A stretch of DNA of 64,000 bases. It comes from Eonycteris spelaea (Eukaryota > Chordata > Mammalia > Chiroptera > Pteropodidae). The notes below the pieces were generated by a model. It was given only the letters and a program-made list of their open reading frames with translations. It searched no databases and was not told the origin of the DNA. This document shows, piece after piece, positions 43,890 through 54,470 of the stretch (its first letter is position 1; every line of letters begins with the position of its first letter). A program made the translations under genes and the position numbers. The stretch is taken from NCBI GenBank assembly GCA_003508835.1, contig PUFA01000006.1, positions 6,014,001 through 6,078,000 on the forward strand, written 5' to 3'.

Positions 43890-44020
43890 GTGGTAGTATA
43901 GTAATTCTCAAATCTGAGTGTTACCTTAGAATACCTGGGAAGCTTTAAAAAAATTAGATTCCCAGGTTCCACCAAGACCAATTAGATCAGTAGGGTAGAG
44001 AATCACAGCCATAGGGTTCA
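43890..44020 (+). mobile_element. MER5-type hAT element, decayed
   Basis: 'TAGTAATTCTCAAATCTGAG', 'AGAATACCTGGGAAGCTTTA' near 43928, 'GATTCCCAGGTTCCACCAAG' near 43958, end 'GTAGAGAATCACAGCC'. Confidence 0.75.
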
Positions 44021-44139
44021 TTACACTGCTCAAAGGGAGGCTTGATCCCACTATGCCTTACATGGCTGCTGGACGCTTCTGTGTGTTTTCCTTGCTTCTC
44101 CCTCATTGATGAGTAAAACTAACTTATTACTTAAATTAA

Positions 44140-44490
44140 GTCAGCTAACTTTATTAATCATCTACTTTACAGCAGGCATGGAAACATAATTTGGGGTCCA
44201 AAGATGGGTGACATAATTCCTTTCCTTGGGACTTTACAGCTGGGGAGAGAGAACTATGATAAGATAATGGTACTTTGGTGTGGCAAGTGCTGTCACAGAG
44301 GAGGGAGAGCTATTGTCTGGGAGCGTGGGAGAGGCTGTGCAGGTCTCGGCTTGGAGAAGATGGGGACAATTTCTTAAAAGAAGTAGCATCTAGGGTGAAC
44401 ATTGAAAAAACCCCAGAATTCTCAAGGCTAAGAAAAGGGAAGAGAATTTTGGGTAGAGGGAACAGCATCTGCAAAAGCCAGAAAGGGTGA
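44140..44490 (-). mobile_element. L2 LINE 3' region, antisense
   Basis: 'TTATTAATCATCTACTTTAC' near 44152, 'GGGACTTTACAGCTGGGGAG' near 44228, 'GGGTAGAGGGAACAGCATCT' near 44451, 'GCAAAAGCCAGAAAGGGTGA'. Confidence 0.82.
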
Positions 44491-44494
44491 AGAT

Positions 44495-44695
44495 GGGTTT
44501 ATTGCTCTGTGTCAGGCATTATTAAGCTCTTTATATGCGTGAACTCTTCATAATCCTACGAGATGAGGACTATTTTTACCTCTAATTAACAAATTAGGAA
44601 AATGAGGCATAGAGAGGTTGAACATGTGGCTAAGTTTGCACAGTCAGTAAGTGGGCAGTTGAGAAGGAAAGCAAGATGTGCCAATTCTAGAGCAA
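44495..44695 (-). mobile_element. MIR SINE
   Basis: 'CTGTGTCAGGCATTATTAAG' near 44506, 'AGGAAAATGAGGCATAGAGA' near 44596, 'TGCACAGTCAGTAAGTGGGC' near 44638. Confidence 0.9.
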
Positions 44696-46019
44696 GAACT
44701 AGTTAAGGAGGGTGGAGCTGGGGGTGGGAAGCAGAGTCAGGGGGAGCTTTGTGGCAAGGGTACTGCTCATAATGGCATCATTTATTTATAAACTATTTAT
44801 ATGGGGCATCATGATTTCTAAAACACATTTCCATTCCTTTTGGGCCCAACAATTCTTGCTTGGACTGACTTTCTGTGCACTGCCCCTCAGCCTTCTCTAA
44901 AGCCAAACAGGTACAGGGAGGGCAGCTAGGTTTCTGGGCAGGGTCAGAGGAACTTCTGCATGGGATCTCTCGCATTGAAGCTCCCAGGCCAGGCTGTGGA
45001 GTTCTCTGGCTGTGACGGAAAGTGTTACACTGTGACCACACGGGGCACAGACAGCATCGTTTGTTGATTTCACTGGCTCCTGTGGTCAAGAGCTGAGGAG
45101 TGTCATTGATTTGGAGCAACATGGACACTTGTTTTGGTACCAGATCTGGGTCCTCACTACCTACCCACAGTTTCTCTGAGGTTGTCGTCTATGGTTGTGA
45201 GGCTGTGTACATATCTTTTGTAAGACATAGCATACTTGTGGCAGAAACTAAGAAATTGCTGTTAAAAAGCAAGCGCTCTGGGCTATGAGTCAGTGGAGCC
45301 AGCACATCAATTAGGACAATAAGTAAGTACTGCTTATAAGGGCAGGAGGGGTCTCACAGTGTGCAGGTTCAAGCTGCTTCATAGAGCTCAGAAGGGGATC
45401 ATTTATAGTCCTTAAGCCTAGTTTCGAGGGACAAGGACCACTCGGCATTATCACAGAGCTTAAGTTGCAAAGCTATAATCACATATGTTACACTGACAAA
45501 AGTTAAGACTTGCTTAAAATAGGCATCTCTGGGAATCCTCTCTTGCAGAGACAAATGAACTAATTTGAGAAAAGGCTCAGTCTATGTTAGACACAAAGGA
45601 GAAGAGAGAATTAATTAAAGGGGAGGGACACGTCTGATCTCAGTGCTTGAAGCCTTGAGCCTTGGTTTGACACATCTGTGACAGCCTGCTGTTTATGTGG
45701 AACGTAGTTTAGAATGTGACCTCCCAGTGCAACGTAATGGAGAAATGACATTAGTAGACGTCATAGGAAGAATTAACATGCTGTGGTTCTTAGGCAGGAC
45801 TAGTCTATATGGCATTGGAATGAGAATGAGAAAAAGGAGCCCCTTCTGGAAGGAAACAGCCTTGAAGGTGCCTAGCTTGGCAAGCAATAGTGGGCTGATT
45901 GTGCCCCTGCTCCTCTGGCCAGGTACCTTTGCAAAAACTGCACACCTGTGCTTAGCAGCCCTGTTTGCAGGGGTCCTGAGGTTGAGACTGGGGCCTTTGA
46001 GTGTGACAAGACGTTAACG
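44696..46019. other. Unassigned unique DNA, 1.3 kb
   Basis: No repeat family recognised. The minus frame 44793-45128 and plus frame 45697-46017 lack recognisable domains. Confidence 0.5.
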
Positions 46020-46235
46020 AGTGGGTAGCCTGAAGCTGATCTGAGAGCCAGAGACCCACGTTTGAATCCTGGCTTTGTCAGTTGCTGGCATGATTCCCTC
46101 ACATGTAAACTGGGAGTGGTCAGTACCGCCTCACCAGGCTGCTGCAAAAATCTATGAGATCGTGCAAGTAAAAGGCTGAGCGCAGCAACTGTCACTCAGG
46201 GAATGCTCAGCGCAAGGTAGGGTTAGTAGAATGTC
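46020..46235 (+). mobile_element. MIR SINE
   Basis: 'ACGTTTGAATCCTGGCTTTG' near 46058, 'GATTCCCTCACATGTAAACT' near 46091, 'GGGAATGCTCAGCGCAAGGT' near 46199. Confidence 0.88.
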
Positions 46236-46839
46236 CTTGCCCTGGAGGAGTTCACGGATAAGCTGTCTTAAAATGTAGGTTTTATTGTTATTCCAGTATG
46301 GTGAGGCCAACAGATCAGGAGACACGAGCCATTGAAAAAGATAGTTATTACATGCAGTTCCTAAGAGGAGGGAGCATGCCACCCCCTGCAGGGCCACATA
46401 GGGAGGCACCAGGGTCAGTCAGGAGACAGAGGACTGAGAGGAAACGTGTGCAAGAGCCTTCATTGTGGTTTCTGAGGGAAGGGATGGCAAAACAGGGTAA
46501 GCAGGCTTCAGATTGGCTAGTTTGAATAATTTCAAACTGGGGTATTGGGGCTCTTCTGAGTTTCTGATACCCAGCACTGGAGTGATTCAGGCAGGGTAAT
46601 ATTGAAGTGTAAGAGCTCTGTGGGAGCCCAATAAAGGAGGTGGATGGAGATATAGGCTTGGTTTGGTTGGTTTGATCTGAATGGCTCACATGCAGGGGAG
46701 TAATTTGCTATATCTATGAATTAGCTAGCCCTGGGAAAGGCATTCTCTTCCCGGTCAACAAGACCCAGATGCCAGGGCATTAAGAATAGAGAAAAAAAAT
46801 ATATAGTTAATATACGAGCGAAAAAGGCAGATATGTAAA
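46236..46839. other. Unassigned unique DNA
   Basis: An A8 and ATATATAG string near 46794, otherwise nothing recognised. Confidence 0.5.
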
Positions 46840-46975
46840 CAGGCAATTCCCAAACACTGTGCTGAGGGCTCCATTCCTGTAACGGACACAGAGAAACAGG
46901 GCGGCGGGGAAGGCTCTCAGGAGGAAGCTGTAACTGGAGCCAGGGCTTGAAGGTGGCACAGGCACAAGGCTAAGG
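46840..46975 (-). mobile_element. L2 LINE fragment, antisense
   Basis: 'AAACACTGTGCTGAGGGCTC' near 46852, 'GCCAGGGCTTGAAGGTGGCA' near 46940. Confidence 0.6.
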
Positions 46976-47029
46976 TGCGGATATCTTAGGGGGACCATTT
47001 GTCTGCCTGCCACAACAGCTGTGAGTTGC

Positions 47030-47162
47030 CATTCTTTTGTTTGCAGTGTTTATGTCTCTATTGGGCTGTGAGCTTCTTCTTGAGAACGAGGACTTTATAA
47101 GGGTTGCTTCCTTGGCATGTAGCACATTGCTGAACACAGCAGCTGTTGGCAAAACTTAGTTT
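47030..47162 (+). mobile_element. L2 LINE 3' end
   Basis: 'TGTCTCTATTGGGCTGTGAG' near 47052, 'TTGGCATGTAGCACATTGCT' near 47112. Confidence 0.75.
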
Positions 47163-47169
47163 TTGAGCC

Positions 47170-47330
47170 AATACATCCTGAGCTCTTCGTCTTATGGATA
47201 AGATCATGGAAACCTAGAGAGATGCTGAATGGCTTGTTCAAGGTTGTACAGACCTAGTGGCAGAGCTGGATTCAGAACCCAGGTCATCTGAGTCTTCACG
47301 CTTTTACACCTAAACAGACAATGGCCCAAG
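47170..47330 (-). mobile_element. MIR SINE
   Basis: 'CTTGTTCAAGGTTGTACAGA' near 47234, 'AGTGGCAGAGCTGGATTCAG' near 47256, 'AACCCAGGTCATCTGAGTCT'. Confidence 0.88.
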
Positions 47331-47400
47331 GTCTCAGTGCACAAAGAATCCTATCTCATCCATTGGATGACATTGCCATTTTCCTAACTCCTGTTGCCTG

Positions 47401-47426
47401 GGTTTTTTTTTTTTTTTTTTTTTTTA
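47401..47426. repeat. Poly-T run
   Basis: About 24 T. No retrocopy body could be recognised on either side. Confidence 0.95.
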
Positions 47427-47454
47427 GGACATGTCTTATTCATACAGGACATAA

Positions 47455-47510
47455 GAAAGAGTCCAGGCTGTGGAGCCTATAAAACCTAGGTTTAAGTCCT
47501 GCTTTCACAT
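47455..47510 (+). mobile_element. MIR SINE, left half of a split copy
   Basis: 'AGGCTGTGGAGCCTATAAAA' then 'CCTAGGTTTAAGTCCTGCTT', the tRNA-like MIR head, cut at an LTR and resumed at 48016. Confidence 0.85.
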
Positions 47511-48015
47511 TGTATCAGTTTGTTATCAGTTGGTTATTGCTGTGTAACAAACCAGCCCATAACCTAGTGGCTTAAAAGAGCAACAATTTATAATTTCTCA
47601 TTAGTCTGTGGCTTGGTGGAGAGGTCTGTAAGTCTGGGCCAGACTTGGCTGATCTTGACTTGGCTTGCTCACATGTCTTTGGTCACCTAGTAAGTCAGCT
47701 GGAAGCTGGCTGGTCTAGAATGGCCTGAACTGAAACAAATAGCTTTGCTTTATTTAGTCTCTTTTCCTCCAGCAAGTAAGCCCAGGCTTGCTGTACATTG
47801 CTGTATGGGGTAGCAGGGTTCTAAATGAGAACAAAAATGTACAAGCCCAGAACTGTCCCATCATCACATCTGCTGCAGGCTCTTGGCTAAAGCAAGTCAG
47901 AGACTGGATTCAAGGAATATGGAGATGTCTCCACTTCTTTATGAGAAGATCTACCAAGTCACATTGATACAAGGATGGATAGAAAACTGGGCTGGTTGTA
48001 TAGTTAACCATGACA
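47511..48015 (-). mobile_element. ERVL-MaLR-type LTR inserted in MIR
   Basis: Starts TGTATCAGTTTGTTATCAGT, the complement of the MaLR 3' end, then 'TTATTGCTGTGTAACAAACC' near 47534, 'CATAACCTAGTGGCTTAAAA' and 'TAAGTCAGCTGGAAGCTGGC' near 47691, ending about ...ACCATGACA. Solo, antisense. Confidence 0.85.
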
Positions 48016-48165
48016 GGTCAAGTTTTTAAATTCTTCTAATCTCTCATTTTCCCACCTGGACAATGATATAGTAATAATACTTAGATTGTGGTGAGGATTA
48101 AATAAGACATGCAAGACACTCAGTGCCCGACACAGAACTTAGTAAGATCAGTCGTTACTATTATT
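48016..48165 (+). mobile_element. MIR SINE, right half of the split copy
   Basis: 'CAAGTTTTTAAATTCTTCTA', 'TCTCATTTTCCCACCTGGAC' near 48042, 'GTGGTGAGGATTAAATAAGA' near 48088, and a tail with TTATTACTGTTG. Confidence 0.88.
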
Positions 48166-48404
48166 ACTGTTGTTATTATCTTATTACTTGGCAATTGTTC
48201 CTATTATTATAGTTATTACACACATTAACAGAAAACCACAGTTCTGATACAAAATAGGATGCTGGCATGATGATAAACCTCACTCTTCTGGGAAACAGAG
48301 GAGGCCAAGATATTGCCATGTTTCAGGTTACTGAGCCTCCATTGCCCTTTTCTTCCATTTCACAAGGAAGTGTCTGCTGTTCAATATGAAAACAGCAGTT
48401 AGAG

Positions 48405-48645
48405 GCGGCATGAGACTTGAAATTCAGAGGACCTGGATCTAAGTACTAGCTCTTCATCCTATTAGCTGTGAAAATTTGGACAAACTACTTTACCTCTCTG
48501 AATCTCAATTTCTTTATCTAGAAAATGGAGATAATGATACCTACTTCACAAGTCTATTATGGGAGCTGAATCAATTGATATAGGTAAAAAAGAGTTTTGT
48601 AAGCAGGAAAGCACTAGGTAAATATTAGTTATTATAATCGGTTCT
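48405..48645 (+). mobile_element. MIR SINE, nearly full length
   Basis: 'GACTTGAAATTCAGAGGACC' near 48414, 'CAAACTACTTTACCTCTCTG' near 48481, 'AAATGGAGATAATGATACCT' near 48523, 'GAAAGCACTAGGTAAATATT' near 48607. Confidence 0.92.
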
Positions 48646-48769
48646 TTCCCCTTTGCCATTTGCATCTGTGCCTTCAAAATCTCAGTCTGTCTCAAGATGA
48701 TGAGGTTTTAAGAAGATGATGGAAGTTTCTTGGCTTTCTGGTTATTTGTGAGCAAGAAACTTATTTTAA

Positions 48770-49235
48770 CTCGTGTCATTTTTTCAGTAGTTATCTAAGC
48801 TTAAAAGTTTCATAAAAAAAGGACAAATCCCAAATGTTCAACGTTCTCCAATCAAAAGGAATGACTCACAGGTCATTAGCATCCTGGAACATAGTGGCTT
48901 CTGTTTTATTGCTATTAAGTAGAATTTAGCTCTATTTTATTAAGGCAATTTTTACAATCATGTGAGAGGTTAATGCATTTCGCACATAATCCACTGCCTA
49001 GCTCACTAAATGCTGAACCCATTAAAGCCAAGCCAAGTAGGGAAGATTTCAAGACAGAGTGACAAATCACAGGTAGTGTAGAATGAGTGACTGAAAGTAT
49101 CTGAGGGTTTTTCTCTTCAAAATGTAAAATTTGTTTTCAAGCAGAGAGAATAACAGAGCTGTCCTGGCAAAAATACTTATTTAGGAGCATATTGCTGCAG
49201 CAGGTAAACTCTGCTGGGCACCGATGGACTGATGT
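48770..49235. promoter_or_regulatory. Candidate conserved non-coding block
   Basis: Repeat-free AT-rich segment with TTATTGCTATTAAG, GAGGTTAATGCATTTCGCAC (near 48966), AATGACTCAC and paired CCAAGCCAAG. It lies between a MIR and an L1. Enhancer-like by composition only. Confidence 0.35.
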
Positions 49236-49564
49236 TTAGGTGTTCAAGCTGGGAGCACGCAGACAGCATTCTTGCAACAGTTCCCAGCCCCCTTGCCAGT
49301 TAGATCTCCTTTTATTACTTCTCTCCATCCCAGGACCTGAAAGATGCTATCTGCCAAGAATACTGCATTTATTAAGCTGTAATGGATTTCCCCTCCCACA
49401 GTACTCTCTTCATCAAAGACATGGCTGGTTGGAATTTTGAGCGGTAGCTGGTCACAAGGATCACATGAAGGCTGGAGAAGGAGGTAGGGCCAGACCATAA
49501 CTTTATAAGTGTTTTAGAGAGTTTTAATTTCATCTTCTAGGACATAGAAAGCAGGGCAGGTTTT
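49236..49564. other. Unassigned unique DNA
   Basis: No feature recognised; short opposed frames only. Confidence 0.5.
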
Positions 49565-50228
49565 TTTTTCTTTTTTAAATCGACTTTACTGCAGAATGTT
49601 ATACACAGCAAAATGCACCCATGCAACCATTGTAAATGTACAGTTTGATGAATTTTAACAAATGCACCCACTCAAGCAAACTATCACGATCAAGATACAG
49701 AATATTTTCATCATCCTCCAAATTCAGTGATCCCCTTTTACATTCAACCCCTACTCTCACCCCTTGCCCAAGTCACTATATAGATTCGTTTAGCTTATTT
49801 TGTGTATCAGTGCTTCATTCCTTTTCATTGCTGAATAAGTAGTCCATTGTGTGGATTTTCACTATTTGTTTATCTATTTGCCTGTTGATGCACATTGGGG
49901 TTGTTTTCCTGTTTCTAGTTTTACAAATAAAGCTGTTATGAACATTCATGTGTGAATCTTTGTGTGGGCACGTGTTTTCATTTCTCTTGGGTAAATACCT
50001 AGGAGTGGAATTGTTGAGTTACATAATAAGCGTATGTTTAATTTCTACCAAACTGTTTTCCAAAGTAGTAACATTTTGCATTCCTACCAATAATGCATGA
50101 AAATTTCAGGAGCTCTACATCGTTCAATCTGAGCCATTCTGGTATTCTGTAGTGGTATCTCACGGTGTTTTAATTTGTGTTTCCCTAAGGACTAATGATA
50201 TTGACATCTTTTTGTATGCTTATTGAGG
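49565..50228 (-). mobile_element. Old L1 LINE 3' part, antisense
   Basis: 'ATGCACCCATGCAACCATTG' near 49612, 'GTTTACAAATAAAGCTGTTA'-like join near 49919, 'ACCTAGGAGTGGAATTGTTG' near 49998, 'ACTAATGATATTGACATCTT' near 50191. Confidence 0.92.
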
Positions 50229-50744
50229 GCAGGATTTTAAACAGCAGAATCATAGGATCAAATTTGTGTTTTAGGTTCTTAAACCAAGATAACAACTAAG
50301 CTCTGGAATTTGATTTCTTCTCATCATTCCTGCTGAAGTGCTGCAATAAAAGTAACAGAGAAATTCTACATAGTTTATGAAAACCACAAAGAGCTCTAAG
50401 TCACTTGTTTGAAAATCCCTGAGAGTTTTAGCAAAAAAAAAAAAAAAAAAAAATGGAGGAGAGTGTAGACAGAGGCAATACTGACTTCTCACTCTGCTAT
50501 CCATGTGAGTGAAGCAATTCCACTCTGCTTCAGCTTCTTAATTCTTCTTAGAACATAGTGATAGAGATGGAAATAAGAAGAGAAAAGTTTGATGTCAGAA
50601 ACTTCTGGCAAGAGAGGAAGGAGCAAAGAGGGCTCGGTCCTCTTACAGCCGCCCCAAGACTGCAAAAAAAAAAAAAAATTAACTTCCGGCTGCACACTAA
50701 TACTCATTCTCCTCTTCGTTCATAGCAAAAAAAAACTTTTTAGC
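50229..50744. other. Unassigned DNA with two A-runs
   Basis: A22 at about 50434-50453 and A15 near 50664. No retrocopy body recognised. Confidence 0.5.
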
Positions 50745-51160
50745 TGATCACCCAGAATAAAAAGTGCATTTCCTAGACTCCCTTGCAGCTAGATATGTAT
50801 GGTCATATGATTGAGTTTTAGCCACTAGAATGTGCATAGAAAGGGTGAGCGTCATTTCCAGGAGGGGGGTGCGATTTTTCTCCACCTTCTTACTGCTGGC
50901 TGGATTATGGACTTCCTGGCTAAAGCTGAAGCATTCATTTTGGACTATGAAATAAAGGCCCTATGCTGAGGAAGGTGGAGCAACTATATTGAGTGAGCCA
51001 GAGTTCCTGACACTGTGGAACACCATTATCAACTCAAGACTGACCACTTCTGGATTTCTTCTGCCTGAGAGAGAAATAAGCTTTATCTTGTTTAAACCAC
51101 TGTTATTTTGGATTTTCTGTCACTTGTAGCTGAATGTTAATTCTAATTTATAAGCCCTAA
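50745..51160 (+). mobile_element. ERVL/MaLR-type LTR
   Basis: 'GTGCATTTCCTAGACTCCCT' near 50764, 'TGCAGCTAGATATGTATGGT', 'TATGATTGAGTTTTAGCCAC' near 50806, 'GAAATAAGCTTTATCTTGTT' near 51074 and end 'GTAGCTGAATGTTAATTC'. Same LTR type as at 29969 and 36890. Confidence 0.82.
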
Positions 51161-51229
51161 TTGCTGATTGCCCTGTCACTTCTGGGGGAGGGTAGAGTAA
51201 TTTACTAATCTCGAACAGATTATCCAAAG

Positions 51230-52025
51230 TGAAACAACTGTAGACATCATCAGCAAGTTTGAGTAAATGGTGAAAAGTTGCTTGCTGGTTTTGCAAAATG
51301 ACTTAGCAATTCAAAGAGAGGGACTGAAGGATTAATCTGAACATTCAGCACAAATTGCAACTAGCAGAAGAAATATTTTCAGGAAATAGGGAAGAACTTT
51401 AAAAAGCTCTCTTAATTGTATTTTTAGTGAGAATTAAAATGGTGTTATGCTGATTTAAAAAGATCAATATAAAAACAATAAAGTGTTCTTAGAAAGGAAA
51501 AGTATAATTTCCATTCCTTTCTGAAAGGTCAGAAACCAACTGATTAATTAGAAAATGAGCTTAAGGATTTTTCTGATGAAAATTATAGGAGGTTTAAGAG
51601 AAATGTTAAAGAAAAAAGAAAGGAACTTTAGAAAGAATGGAGAAATGTAAGCAAAATGGGTACAGAGGACCAAATCTGGGAAATTCACCATCCATTCGGT
51701 GGAAGTCTCAGAAGTAGGGAGCTTTATAAAAGATGAATAATCAATGAAATATTAGAAGAAAGTGTCCTTGAATTAAAATAATAAAAAAAAAATCTCATAC
51801 AAAAATATCCACTGAGGTCTGGGAAAAAAACACTGAAGGAAGTACAAAACTTGGGAAAGTATCCTACAAGTCTCAGAATACAAGACAATAATTATTAAGC
51901 AACAAGAAAAAAGGATCAGATTGATGTCTGATTTATCTTCAAATTATGCTCAAATACAATGAAAAATATTTATAAAATTCTGGAGTAAAATAATTGTGAC
52001 TGTATTTTTCCTCTAAAAATAAAAT
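51230..52025 (+). mobile_element. Possible old L1/HAL1 ORF1 region
   Basis: A-rich plus strand with 'TAAGAGAAATGTTAAAGAAA' and 'AAAGAAAGGAACTTTAGAAA' near 51595-51635, resembling the coiled-coil-coding part of L1-like ORF1. All frames are broken. The call rests mainly on composition and one short match. Confidence 0.4.
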
Positions 52026-52039
52026 ATTAAATATAATAA

Positions 52040-52265
52040 CAACTTTGGTTACTTACTATGTGTCAGGCTCTGTTTCAAAGTACATTTGTTGTATTATTTC
52101 ACTTAACACTCAGAACAACTCCGTAAGGCAGGTGTGATCATCCTTTTTATAGATGAGGAAATTGAGGCACAGACGAGTTAAGTAACTTGCCCAACATCAC
52201 ACAGCATCGGTAGAAGAGACAGAGTATGAACTCAGCTCTGCTCTTAACCATCATACTCTACTGCT
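52040..52265 (-). mobile_element. MIR SINE, nearly full length
   Basis: 'TACTATGTGTCAGGCTCTGT' near 52054, 'GATGAGGAAATTGAGGCACA' near 52153, 'AAGTAACTTGCCCAACATCA' near 52179, 'GTATGAACTCAGCTCTGCTC'. Confidence 0.94.
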
Positions 52266-52974
52266 TCCTGAAATAAGATGAGAAATATTAATCTCCTAGT
52301 AGGGAAACCAGACTTTAATCAACACTCCCACATGTACACGTTAAACTGCAACTATGATAAATGCCATGAGGGGGTGCTATGGAATTTTATGCTTGGGAAT
52401 CCAGCCTGGTACTTCACAGAATGAATGACATATAGCTACTGTTTATAGAATGCTATTTTTTTTTTTTTGAACCAGGTACTGAGTGTCACGCAAAAGGGAA
52501 ACCAGGGGGAAGGACCTAGGTGATGATTCTCCACTTACAGGGAGCACAGAGAAACTCAGACTTGAAAGGCAGCTTGCCTATCAGAGGAATGGATCACCTT
52601 CACCGTAGCCAGTGTCTGCTGCTAATAAAGCCCATCGACGGGGTACTCACTATCTCTTGCAGCACCCCATTGTCTTCATTGCATACCTTGGCCCAAACAG
52701 TTGCAGCTTTCAAATCTGAGGCTGTCCTTGAAGGTTTGAGATCGAAAACGATTGTGAAGTCTTGGCTGGTTTACATTAAAGTGCAAGGGACAATGTGCTT
52801 GTCTCCCATTCTAAGCTTTAAATGTCTTTCCAAAGGGCAGGTCATGCTTGCAATGGAAAAAGGAAGTGCTTATAAAGGCTCCGAGGCAGCTTCCCAGGGG
52901 CTGATCTTGCAATCATGCCTCTTGGACATCGAGAGTACCCTCTGGTGCTCCATGCGTCACCTCATTTCCTGATT
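52266..52974 (+). other. Unique DNA with a 150-residue frame
   Basis: The plus frame at 52520-52972 starts ATG and is not over any repeat I can name. It has no signal peptide, membrane segment or domain I recognise, and no splice or promoter context. Length alone does not make it a gene in mammalian DNA. Kept here only because it is one of the few long frames outside repeats. Confidence 0.35.
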
Positions 52975-53130
52975 CACTTACTCATTCATGCATTCATTCA
53001 CTTTTTTTTTGTTCACACATCTATTCATTCTCCTCCATGTGTTTTTTTCATTCATTCATTGATTTTGGCAGGCATTTGCTAGGCCCCTGCTGAACCACGT
53101 GCAGTGCAGGGGAATAGGACCAGTCTCTGG
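52975..53130 (-). mobile_element. L2 LINE 3' tail, antisense
   Basis: ATTCATGCATTCATTCAC and a second TTCATTCATTCATTGATTTT near 53048, then 'GCATTTGCTAGGCCCCTGCT': the reversed L2 (TGAA)n tail. Confidence 0.75.
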
Positions 53131-54149
53131 GAGGTTCTGCCAGGTATAGAGTCTCTCAGACTCAAGTTGCTGACTCTCAAACGGCCTGCCCATTGCCACA
53201 GCGTCTGGGGTCTGTGAGCGGGGACTACTTCCAGCATTAACTAGAGGACCAAACTGTGAACTGAGGGGCAAGGTGTATGTCCACATCAGAGCTCCTTTAG
53301 CCCTGCTGTCCTGGCACCAATAGGCAATTCACTGGACAAATGTGCCCTCATGATTTATGAGTAAATAAAAAAGTACTCACTTGTCTATCTAGCTTACATT
53401 TTATGAGGACCTGGGCTCAGGTCACATTTTCCTATGCCACTGCCTGAAAATAGGATATGAGTCTTATTTAGCACATGTAGGCAGTGTAGGGAATACTTGT
53501 TTAGAAATCAGTTTGAAATAATTTACACTCTAACCAAGTTTAAAATTTTAATATCTTAAGTCAAGCATGACTAGGGAGTAAAAAAAGGAAGCCAGAACTA
53601 ATGGTCCATGCCATTTTAATGTAGGCTAGAGGAAAGAAAGGCAGGGTATCTCTTTAGGCCAGAAGAGTGCTTGGTCAAGGCTAAGGTCAGAACCCAAGGT
53701 GGGTAGACCGAAAGATGGAAACTGAAGCATGGAGAGTATGTGGAACTCAACCCAGGGATTTCTGCTCTAACCTGGCATGTAGTACCTAAGGGTTGGCTTA
53801 GAAGACACTCACACCAAAAGCATCTTCTCAGGTACAGTCTTTATGGAACTCCTGCCTGTGCCCTTTACTGCCACCTGGGTGTCTCCCAAGGCAGGCATTC
53901 CGGGTCTGCAGGAGCAGCACTTGGCATAGGTAGCCTCTCACAGAAGGTGTAAGAGGGCCAGGTCCATGAGTGCCTGCTACTATTCCCATTTCTTCATCTC
54001 TCCAACTCTCTCTCCCTCTTTTTCATTGTTTTCCCTCCCTCCTTCTCTGTTTCTCTTCATTCTGTCTTTTTTGCCAGTTTCTTCTGAGTCCCTTATTTTC
54101 TCTGTCTTTTCCTTCCACCGGTGTTCATTTTACATCATTGAAATGAATA
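53131..54149. other. Unassigned unique DNA, 1 kb
   Basis: A pyrimidine-rich (CTCT/CCTT) stretch at about 53995-54115, otherwise nothing recognised. Confidence 0.5.
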
Positions 54150-54470
54150 GAAACAATGCCTTCTATTTGCCAGATGCCAGAGGTTCAGGGATTAAAGTGT
54201 CAGGGTTCCCAGTGTGGAGCTTGCAGGGCAGACAGGCAAGTGCATTGCAAAGTTAAGAGGAAGCTCAAGGTGTAGTGGAAGCCTCAAGGAGGGGCTCAGT
54301 GGGTATCGCGAATGGGGCGGGGGTGCAAAAAGAAGGTCAGGGACAGTTATAAAGAGGAACTGACCCTTGAGATGAGCATTGACCAATGACTGGTTGTCTA
54401 CAGGTGGACGAGGGGGATGGCCCTTACAAAGAGAAGGAAAACTCGGAGGCAGGAAGTGCATGATGGTTCA
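54150..54470 (-). mobile_element. Probable L2 LINE 3' region, antisense
   Basis: 'CTATTTGCCAGATGCCAGAG' near 54163, 'GTGGAGCTTGCAGGGCAGAC' near 54214, 'CTTGAGATGAGCATTGACCA' near 54366. Diverged, but in L2 order. Confidence 0.6.

Noticed and set aside
47401..47454. Poly-T as the tail of a reversed SINE or processed pseudogene
   Set aside because: No recognisable body or target duplication next to the T-run; the same applies to the A-runs near 50434 and 50664.
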